DNA of 64,000 bases from Cyclobacteriaceae bacterium (GTDB lineage: Bacteria > Bacteroidota > Bacteroidia > Cytophagales > Cyclobacteriaceae): NCBI GenBank assembly GCA_025455015.1, contig JALONI010000005.1, positions 28,335-92,334 of the forward strand, given 5' to 3'. The position numbers were made by a program, and so were the translations under genes. How positions within the stretch are numbered: position 1 is the first letter of the stretch; every line of letters begins with the position of its first letter. A model generated the notes under the pieces. That model saw only the letters and a list, made by a program, of their open reading frames with translations. It made no database searches and was not told the DNA's origin. Positions 54,546 through 61,938 of the stretch are shown here, one piece after another.

Positions 54546-54770
54546 TTAGAACTTATCGGGTATCTGCACGATGCGCACTACGATTTCGTGCGGGTCGCCA
54601 TCTTTGTCCACCAAGCTGAATTTCACCAGCGGGTTGTCGCGGTTGATGTTGGGCTCCACGTGCGTGATCTTGTTGTCTTGCAGGTGTTTTTGAATTTCTT
54701 TTTGCAGAATGACCAACGCATTGGCCAGGTCCACTTCCAACGGGCTGGGATTGTAGGAACTTGTTTTCAT
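54546..54770 (-). CDS. Small hypothetical protein
   Basis: 74 residues, no signal or membrane segment. A predicted long helix (SPLEVDLANALVILQKEIQKH) is followed by a short beta-strand unit with KFSLVDKDGDPHEIVVRIVQ. I do not recognise the family. It runs convergent with the GT9 gene, ending only 3 bases after it, and is 60 bases downstream of nothing on its own strand except fabH's other side. Coding is likely because its amino acid composition is normal. Confidence 0.6.
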   Translation of the reverse strand: MKTSSYNPSPLEVDLANALVILQKEIQKHLQDNKITHVEPNINRDNPLVKFSLVDKDGDPHEIVVRIVQIPDKF

Positions 54771-54829
54771 AGTGCGTAATAGCGGTGACTGCCCTTCATC
54801 CTCTTTTTCAAGGGTGGATCAGACAAAAC

Positions 54830-55828
54830 TTACCAGCGAATCAAGGCAGAGGCCCACGTGAAGCCGCTGCCGAAAGCCGCCAAGCAAATAACGTCATTTT
54901 CTTTCATCTTTCCCTCAGCCCACGCTTCGCTCATGGCAATGGGTATGGAAGCGGCCGTGGTGTTGCCATACCGCATGATGTTGTTGTACACCTGGTCATC
55001 GCGCAACGCCAGTTTTTCCTGAATGTACTGACTGATGCGCAGGTTGGCCTGGTGCGGCACCAGTAGGTTGATGTCTTCTTTTTTCATGCCGTTGGCGGCC
55101 AGGGCTTCGTTGATGACCTCCATAAACCGGACCACGGCATGTTTGAACACCTGGTTGCCGTTCATGTGCACCTTGAATCCGGACGTGTCTAAAAACTGCT
55201 CGGGCTGGCGCTCCTCGCGGGGGCGGCTGCTGCCCGGATCTTTCACGTACAGTTCTTCGGCAAAGCGCCCATCGGCATGCAGGTGGGTGGACAGCACGCC
55301 CGCCTTGTCGGAAGCTTGCAAGATGGCCGCGCCCGCGCCATCGCCAAAAATCACGGCCGTGTTGCGGCCGCGGGTGGTGACATCCAAGGCGGTGGATTGG
55401 ATTTCCGCGCCAATCACCAGTACGGTTTTGTACATGCCCGTTTTGATAAACTGGTCGGCAATGGAGAGCGCGTAAATGAAGCCGGAACAGGCGTTTTTGA
55501 TGTCCAGGGCACCGATGCCTTCCAGGCCCAGCTCCCGCTGCAGAATTACGCCCGAGCCCGGGAAATAATAGTCGGAGGTGATGGTGGCAAACACGATGAA
55601 CTCAATGTCTTTCTCGGTGAGGTTGGCCCGTTGCAAGGCCATGCGGGTGGCTTTGGCGGCCATGTTGCCCACGGTATCGGTGGCGGGGTTCATCCACCTG
55701 CGCTCTTTGATGCCCGTGCGCTCCACGATCCACGCATCGTTGGTGTCCATCAGGGTGGAGAGGTACTCGTTGGTGACGACCTGCTCGGGCACGTAGTGGC
55801 CCAAGCCTACAATTTTGGAAGCGCGCAT
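54830..55828 (-). CDS. fabH: Beta-ketoacyl-ACP synthase III
   Basis: 332 residues, the condensing enzyme that starts fatty-acid chains from acyl-CoA and malonyl-ACP. The catalytic triad is seen: C114 (KNACSGFIYA), H259 (LVPHQANLRI) and N289 (YGNTTAASIP). The GDGAGAAIL loop is normal. It is alone, with no fab gene adjacent, and the sequence resembles KASIII in Bacteroidota, which sometimes use branched primers, consistent with icmF and isobutyryl-CoA metabolism. A near -7 (TAATTTAG) lies upstream. The 163-base gap to the M1 gene (55829-55991) holds no gene. Confidence 0.95.
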   Translation of the reverse strand: MRASKIVGLGHYVPEQVVTNEYLSTLMDTNDAWIVERTGIKERRWMNPATDTVGNMAAKATRMALQRANLTEKDIEFIVFATITSDYYFPGSGVILQRELGLEGIGALDIKNACSGFIYALSIADQFIKTGMYKTVLVIGAEIQSTALDVTTRGRNTAVIFGDGAGAAILQASDKAGVLSTHLHADGRFAEELYVKDPGSSRPREERQPEQFLDTSGFKVHMNGNQVFKHAVVRFMEVINEALAANGMKKEDINLLVPHQANLRISQYIQEKLALRDDQVYNNIMRYGNTTAASIPIAMSEAWAEGKMKENDVICLAAFGSGFTWASALIRW

Positions 55829-55991
55829 AGGCAGTTTTTGAGTGCGCTAAATTAAGGAAATGTTACCGAATGCCTAATGGGTGTTAGGGGCTGGTTGATC
55901 GTTGTCGGGCAGCGGTTGCACCGTTTCGGGCCAACTGGTCGCTGGTTTCTGGCGGGTGGCCGGGGTTATCAGTTCCGAACGTTGAGGGCTG

Positions 55992-58900
55992 CTACCCTTC
56001 GCCTTTCTTCACCACCCCTTTGGTGTTGTCATCGGAATGGCGGTCGATCAGTTTGTGCAGCGGGTCAATGCCGGCCTTGCGCGGCTTGGCGTTCACCATC
56101 ACCTTGATTTCGTTTTCTTTTTGCGTGAACTTGTGTTTTTTCAGATAGATCAAGCTGTCTTTGCCTGCCTTGCTCTTGCCATAGACGCCCACGTCAATCC
56201 AATCGTTGATGGCAATGGGGGTTTCAATGCCCGTGCTGTCTGCGCGAAGCTTTTCGGTAGCGAGTTTCAACGTCACTTCAAACGCGTTGTTTCCCGTTTC
56301 GCGGTACTCGGCTGACTCGGCCTTATTCTCAAATAACGTGATCGTTTCAAACATGTCGCCAATCAGGTACTGAAGGCTGTCGGGCGTTACCGCGCGGAAA
56401 TACTTCAGCAGATCATCAGACGTGGGATAGGGGGCGTCTTTAAATCCCCAGTCGCGCACAAACCGCTTTAGGGCGATGTTCACGCTGTCTTCGCCTATGT
56501 AGTCTTGCAACGCATACATGACCAAAGAGCCTTTGTTATAGTGAATATACCCTTGGCTTTCCACCAAGGCCAGGGGTTGTTCTTTCTTTTGCTCAAACGC
56601 CCGGCCGCTGAGGTAGCGATCCAGCTCATACTTGAGGTATTTTTCAATGATCTCCTCAGAGAATTTGTTTTTCATCACCATCAGGGCCGAGTATTGCGAC
56701 ATCGTTTCGCTAAGCATGGCGTTGCCTTTCACGCCCGCTTCCATCACCTGGTGGCCCCACCACTGGTGGGCTACCTCGTGGGCCGTCACGTAGTAAGCCA
56801 TATCCAAGTCCTTGTCGGGATCGTCCACTTTTTGGATGAAGCCAATGCCCTCTGAAAACGGCACCGTGTTGGCAAACGACTGAGCAAACGTGGCGTACCT
56901 CGGAAACTCCATGATGCGCATTTGCCGGAATTGAAAGGGGCTGAAGTTTTTGGCATAGTAGTCCAGCGCATCTTTCATGCCCTCCATCATCTTGGTTAGG
57001 TTGTATTCATGCCCTTTGTGGTAATAAATTTCCAGGGTTACATCGCGCCATTTGTCGCGTTTGATTTCATACCGGGCCGAAATCATGGAGAAAAAATTAC
57101 ACATGGGCGCGTCCATGTCGTACTCGAAGTACAGCCGCCCATTGTCTTCCCATTGCCTGACCAGGTAGCCGGGGGCGATGGCCGTCTGATCCTTGTCGGT
57201 GCTGATGCGCATGGTGAAATCGATGTGGTCTGCATCATCACCAAACAAACTCATGGCGCGGCCGCGCGGGTCGTTGCGTTCCATCATGCGTTCGCGCTCG
57301 GGCAGTCCTTTTTCTTTGCGGTCGTTGTCATCGCTAATCTCAAAGCCCCGGTCGTATCCGAGCGAGGGGAAGTATCCGTTGTTGAAGAACGTTCCATTGA
57401 AAATCACTTGCGTATTGGAGCGTCCCGTTTCCACAAAGCCGTTGGTTTGAAAAACGGTCTTGAAGTCCATGCGTAAACTGTCGCCCGGGCGAAGTGGCTC
57501 TTCGAGCGTGTAAATGGTGTACCGGAATTTGTCAAACTTCTCCGTGACTCCGTTTTTGCGATCAAACCGGAGGTACTCCGTCTTTACCTCGCTGGCTGGA
57601 TTTTCCTGAATGTGGATGTCCTGAATCGGTTCGTTCGTTTTATTTTTCAGAATGAAGTAGCCCTCGGCCGTAAAGTCGCGCTTGCGCGGAAAGAGATCTA
57701 CTGCTAAGTCGATTTTAACAATGCGAGGTTGGGCCCTGAATTCGTATTTCTTCAAGGTTTTTTCATACTCGACTTGCCGTGCTTCGCCCTGATCGGAGTT
57801 GCTGTACTCATTCAGAATGTTGGTATTGTAAAAAATGTAAAAACCCGATGAGATAAAAATGACTACGGCACTGGCGATTAACAATACTAACTGTCGCGAC
57901 AGGCGCAGCTTGCCCGATTTCCAACGCATGCGCATGACGGCCTCGGAGCCGCGCACCGAGAAAATGACCGCCAACGCAAACAAGAACACCACGAAGGCAA
58001 ACCAGTAAATCTGAAACCACGTGAAGGGTGTGACAAAGTGACCGTACACGTTCATGTCGGAATAGGTGCCCAGGCTACCGCTGCCAAATTGAAAAAGCGG
58101 GTGCTCCAACCCCATCTGCCCCAAGAAACCGACCAGAATAAAAAAGGCGATGGCAACCGCAAACCCCAAAAACTTGTTGTTCACCATCACCTGAATAAAC
58201 ATGGACAGCAATGTGTACAGCACCAAAAACAGAAGGGTTTCGCTGTACAGCGAGGCAAAGTAGACGCCCAATTCAAATTTGTAGTAGCCATACGAGGCCT
58301 GAATGAGCACTCCGCACACAATTAACCCGAAGAGCAACACGAGGTACACCAGCAGCAGGCCCAGAAATTTGGAAGTTAAACTGATGAAATCGGGCATGGG
58401 CATGGCGTCAATAATCAAATTCAGATTTACGGCACGCTCTTTCCACACCAATTCGCCCGAATACAAGACCGCGATGATGACAAAAAAGAGGTTGAAACCC
58501 GATAGCAGGCCAAGAATAGAGTACGTGGTGGGATAGGAACTCGTGCCGTACAACTCGTTCAAATTAATGGCATTGAGAAACATGAGCAACATACCCGAGA
58601 TCACAATGGCGATGAAGGGTATCTCTTTGAACACCATCTGGAAATAGAAAAACGTGAGCTTGGCTAACTGCCCGATGTGGGTGGTTAGCCCGGTAAACTG
58701 CCGGGCCACCGGTATTTTCGTTTCCTCGGGCTTGATCTGATTTCGCTCTTCCTTGATCGGACGCGATCGGAAAATAGAACTTCGCACCACGTTGAAGCTA
58801 AACGAAAAGTGAGTGATGACAAGCACCACCACGCCCACGCTCACCCAAATCAGGCGGTTGTATAGAATGTAGCCTTCCATGGGAATTTGCAGCGCATTGC

Positions 58901-59582
58901 GCTCCCCGGGCGTCCAATACTGGGTGTACAAGCTGAAGGCACGAACGCCAAACGGATCCAGCAGTGCGGCAATCTCTTTTTGTTCGATATCCCGTAGCAT
59001 GGACTGGCTGGCCAGGTACAAGACCAGCAGCAAAATACCTTGAGTATAGATGACGATGGATTTGCGCGAGAGGGCACCGCTCGCAAAGAAAAGGGCACCC
59101 GTAAAAAAAAGGTTAGGTACCACAAAGACAAAAAATGGCTGCCAGTAGGTGACCATATTGAACGGAAGTAAACGATCGGCTTCGCGCGTAGGCCACAGAT
59201 CACCCAACATAAACGCGATGGGCAAACTGGTGGCCACCAGCAGCAGCACGACAAACGAGCCCCAATAGCGCCCCATCAGGTACGAAACTTTTTTGATGGG
59301 TGTGCTGAAGAGAATGGCTTCGGTGTTATGCTCGAAGTCGCGCAGCACGGCTACGCCCATGATGGCCGAAGCGATCAACGACATGAACACGCCCATGATC
59401 ACAATCATTTGGGCAATCACCACCGGGGCGTTCTCTTTCACTTGCCCCACGGCACCACCAATTTGCACTACATCGGTGGTCACGGCCAGGAAGCACAGCA
59501 AGAACATGATCAGAAAATAGATGTAGTTGGCCGCCCGCGCTTTGCGATAGTTCAGCTCAAATAGAAAAATGTCTTTGAACAT
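55992..59582 (-). CDS. ABC-2 permease fused to M1 aminopeptidase
   Basis: 1196 residues. About the first 600 are an ABC-2-type membrane domain with many hydrophobic helices (for example FLIMFLLCFLAVT near residues 24-36 and repeats to about 590). The C-terminal half is a periplasmic M1 zinc-peptidase domain with HEVAHQWWGH (H935, E936, H939) and a downstream Glu in MLSETMSQYSA. The matching ABC ATPase starts 21 bases upstream on the same strand. Such fusions are known in Bacteroidota. The exported substrate is unknown; a peptide or peptide-derived product is plausible. Confidence 0.9.
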   Translation of the reverse strand: MFKDIFLFELNYRKARAANYIYFLIMFLLCFLAVTTDVVQIGGAVGQVKENAPVVIAQMIVIMGVFMSLIASAIMGVAVLRDFEHNTEAILFSTPIKKVSYLMGRYWGSFVVLLLVATSLPIAFMLGDLWPTREADRLLPFNMVTYWQPFFVFVVPNLFFTGALFFASGALSRKSIVIYTQGILLLVLYLASQSMLRDIEQKEIAALLDPFGVRAFSLYTQYWTPGERNALQIPMEGYILYNRLIWVSVGVVVLVITHFSFSFNVVRSSIFRSRPIKEERNQIKPEETKIPVARQFTGLTTHIGQLAKLTFFYFQMVFKEIPFIAIVISGMLLMFLNAINLNELYGTSSYPTTYSILGLLSGFNLFFVIIAVLYSGELVWKERAVNLNLIIDAMPMPDFISLTSKFLGLLLVYLVLLFGLIVCGVLIQASYGYYKFELGVYFASLYSETLLFLVLYTLLSMFIQVMVNNKFLGFAVAIAFFILVGFLGQMGLEHPLFQFGSGSLGTYSDMNVYGHFVTPFTWFQIYWFAFVVFLFALAVIFSVRGSEAVMRMRWKSGKLRLSRQLVLLIASAVVIFISSGFYIFYNTNILNEYSNSDQGEARQVEYEKTLKKYEFRAQPRIVKIDLAVDLFPRKRDFTAEGYFILKNKTNEPIQDIHIQENPASEVKTEYLRFDRKNGVTEKFDKFRYTIYTLEEPLRPGDSLRMDFKTVFQTNGFVETGRSNTQVIFNGTFFNNGYFPSLGYDRGFEISDDNDRKEKGLPERERMMERNDPRGRAMSLFGDDADHIDFTMRISTDKDQTAIAPGYLVRQWEDNGRLYFEYDMDAPMCNFFSMISARYEIKRDKWRDVTLEIYYHKGHEYNLTKMMEGMKDALDYYAKNFSPFQFRQMRIMEFPRYATFAQSFANTVPFSEGIGFIQKVDDPDKDLDMAYYVTAHEVAHQWWGHQVMEAGVKGNAMLSETMSQYSALMVMKNKFSEEIIEKYLKYELDRYLSGRAFEQKKEQPLALVESQGYIHYNKGSLVMYALQDYIGEDSVNIALKRFVRDWGFKDAPYPTSDDLLKYFRAVTPDSLQYLIGDMFETITLFENKAESAEYRETGNNAFEVTLKLATEKLRADSTGIETPIAINDWIDVGVYGKSKAGKDSLIYLKKHKFTQKENEIKVMVNAKPRKAGIDPLHKLIDRHSDDNTKGVVKKGEG

Positions 59583-59603
59583 AGTTGAAGTAGTGGGAGT
59601 GGG

Positions 59604-60494
59604 TTAGGCTACAGGTTCGGGTTTGGCGTGGCCGAAGATGTTGGCAAAATAGACATCTTCCAGGTCGGCTGTGGCGCGCTCAAAACCATCTTCCGGTGAG
59701 TGCTCACTGAGCACGGTAATGACTGGGCGCCCGGCAATGAGCCGCTCGGAAATGATGTGGTGGCTTTTGCGGTAGGCTTCCAGTTCGGCTTTGGCGATGG
59801 CCTTCTTCCAGACTTTGCCGCTTACCTCCGCCAGTGCGTCAGCCGGGCTTCCTTTGTACAGCACTTGCCCTTTGTTGATGATGGCCATATCGGTGCATAG
59901 TTCCTTCACGTCTTCCACAATGTGGGTGGAGAGGATGACGATCGTGTTCTCCCCGATTTCGGAAAGCAGGTTTAGGAAGCGGTTGCGCTCGGCCGGGTCA
60001 AGGCCCGCGGTGGGTTCGTCTACAATGATCAGCTTCGGGTTGGCGATGAGCGCCTGCGCAATGCCAAACCGCTGTTTCATGCCACCGGAGTATCCGCCCA
60101 GGTTTTTGGTGCGGGCATTCCATAAATTGGTTTTATGCAGCAGCGCATTCACCAGGTCTGTGCGCTCTCCTTTCTGGCGGATTCCCTTCAGCACTGCCAG
60201 GTGGTCCAGCAGGGTAACGGCATCCACGCGCGGATACACCCCAAACTCTTGCGGCAGGTAGCCAAGTATTTTACGCACTTCGTCTTTTTGTGTCAGCACG
60301 TTCAGGTCGCCCAAAGTGATGCTGCCGCTATCAGCTTCTTGCAGGGTGGCGATGGTGCGCATCAGCGAAGACTTGCCTGCCCCGTTGGGGCCCAGCAGAC
60401 CAAACATGCCTTGCCGAATGGTGAGGCTGACGTCCTTGAGCGCTTGCACGCCATTGGCGTACGTTTTGTTTAGATTTTGGATAACGAGTTGCAT
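59604..60494 (-). CDS. ABC transporter ATP-binding protein
   Basis: 296 residues from the ATG at 60494 (upstream frame not used). Seen: Walker A LLGPNGAGKSS, LPQEFGVYPRVDA Q-loop region, signature YSGGMKQR and Walker B LIIVDEPTAGLD. The C-terminal extension of about 70 residues is typical of ABC-2 exporters. It drives the permease-peptidase fusion encoded immediately downstream. Confidence 0.95.
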   Translation of the reverse strand: MQLVIQNLNKTYANGVQALKDVSLTIRQGMFGLLGPNGAGKSSLMRTIATLQEADSGSITLGDLNVLTQKDEVRKILGYLPQEFGVYPRVDAVTLLDHLAVLKGIRQKGERTDLVNALLHKTNLWNARTKNLGGYSGGMKQRFGIAQALIANPKLIIVDEPTAGLDPAERNRFLNLLSEIGENTIVILSTHIVEDVKELCTDMAIINKGQVLYKGSPADALAEVSGKVWKKAIAKAELEAYRKSHHIISERLIAGRPVITVLSEHSPEDGFERATADLEDVYFANIFGHAKPEPVA

Positions 60495-60619
60495 ACGAGC
60501 GATTGGGTGTTGGTGATGAGTCGGGAAATGCGGTGAATTGTTACGCGAAAAAGAGAAAAATGTTTGGTGTTTCAAATCCTCCAAAACGGAGGATCGGCCG
60601 GTGGCTGATGGTAGGATGG

Positions 60620-60916
60620 CTACGTAAAATGCTGCGTTCGCACTACGTGCACATCGGTCACGTAGGCCACCATGGCGTATTTGTCGAAGTATTTGCGCTG
60701 TAAATGCGCCAGGATTTTCAGGGCCACTTCGTCCGACACGATCGTCTCAATCTTGACATTCTCCCCCTCCCAAAGATTTTCGCGCATGCCCTGCTCGCCC
60801 TTGCCCCGCACGGTTACTACGGTGTACCCCTTGGCGCCCAGCGCGGTGATCTCCTTCGCCAGGGTGTCTTCCAGCACATCTTCGGCAATGATCGTCACGA
60901 GTTTTAGCGGTGTCAT
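60620..60916 (-). CDS. PII-like protein, SbtB type
   Basis: 98 residues with the PII ferredoxin-like fold: VTIIAEDVLEDTLAKEI, then the T-loop region RGKGEQGMRENLW, KIETIVSDEVALKIL and YVTDVHVVR. SbtB binds adenine nucleotides and regulates SbtA. Its ATG overlaps the sbtA stop by four bases (60913-60916). The C-terminal CGPEGC-type redox loop of some cyanobacterial SbtB proteins is absent. Confidence 0.87.
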   Translation of the reverse strand: MTPLKLVTIIAEDVLEDTLAKEITALGAKGYTVVTVRGKGEQGMRENLWEGENVKIETIVSDEVALKILAHLQRKYFDKYAMVAYVTDVHVVRTQHFT

Positions 60917-61881
60917 ACGGGTACGTGGTAAATGAGGTCGGCAAGATAGTGGTACAGCGGAATACCCGCCATGATGTTAAACGGAAACGTGATGGCCAGT
61001 GCCCCGGTGAGGTAGTAGGAAGGACTGGCCTCCGGCAAGGCCACGCGGCAGGCGGCCGGGGCTGCAATGTACGAGGCGCTGGAGGCCAGCACGCCCAACA
61101 CGGTGGCCCCGCCTTCGCTCAGGCCCGCCCAATAGCCGAGGTAGATGCCGAGCACGGCATGCACCACAGGCATCACGATGCCAAAGGCAATCAAAAAAGC
61201 CCCGCCCCGCTTCAGCTCGCCCAACCTGCGGCCGGCCACCAAACCGGCTTCCAGCAGAAACAGTGTGAGCACGCCCTTGAAGGGCGCATCAAACAGAGGC
61301 GATACCAACTCCCACCCGCTGGCACCACAGGCAAACCCAATGATGAGAAAGCCAAACAACAGAATACTGCTTTTGCCGGCCAGCAGCTCGCGGGCGATTT
61401 CTTTGAGCGAGGCACCCTCGTGGGCCGGGAAGCGCGCGTTGATGCGCGCCAGCGAGATACCCACCAAAATCGCAGGCACTTCCATGAGCGCCAGCATGCT
61501 GGGCATGAACCCTTCCACGGGGATGTTCAACGTATCGTGAAAGACGACCGCAGCGCTGAACGTAACGGCCGATACCGAGCCATAGTGGGCGGCCAGCGCA
61601 GCGGCATTGGGCACATCAAACCTACCCAGCTTGCGCATGATCAAATACGTCCACAGCGGAATGGCAATGCACAACGCCAGCGCAGCAAGGGCCGGCCAAA
61701 TGACTTCATCAAAATGAGCGAGTGAAAGCTTATAGCCCCCCTTCATGCCGATGGCCACCATGAGGTAGATGGTGAGCGAAGTGTACAGCGACTCCGGAAA
61801 CTTCAGATCGCTTTTCAGGCGGGCAGCCATGATGCCCAGCAGGAAGGCGAGCACCATGGGCGTGAGCAGGCTGGCAAACAT
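60913..61881 (-). CDS. SbtA-type sodium-dependent bicarbonate transporter
   Basis: 322 residues, about ten membrane helices, with the N-terminal FASLLTPMVLAFLLGIMAA and the duplicated inverted-topology pattern of the SbtA family (DUF897). Cyanobacterial SbtA takes up bicarbonate with sodium. The direct overlap with a PII-like gene strongly supports the family. In a heterotrophic Bacteroidota it probably supplies bicarbonate for carboxylases. A near -7 element (TATCTTTC) lies about 15 bases upstream. Confidence 0.87.
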   Translation of the reverse strand: MFASLLTPMVLAFLLGIMAARLKSDLKFPESLYTSLTIYLMVAIGMKGGYKLSLAHFDEVIWPALAALALCIAIPLWTYLIMRKLGRFDVPNAAALAAHYGSVSAVTFSAAVVFHDTLNIPVEGFMPSMLALMEVPAILVGISLARINARFPAHEGASLKEIARELLAGKSSILLFGFLIIGFACGASGWELVSPLFDAPFKGVLTLFLLEAGLVAGRRLGELKRGGAFLIAFGIVMPVVHAVLGIYLGYWAGLSEGGATVLGVLASSASYIAAPAACRVALPEASPSYYLTGALAITFPFNIMAGIPLYHYLADLIYHVPV

Positions 61882-61938
61882 GCGGCTTCTTTTGCGAAAG
61901 ATAGGGCAGGCCCGTGATCTTTCCGAACCGGGCGCCCC

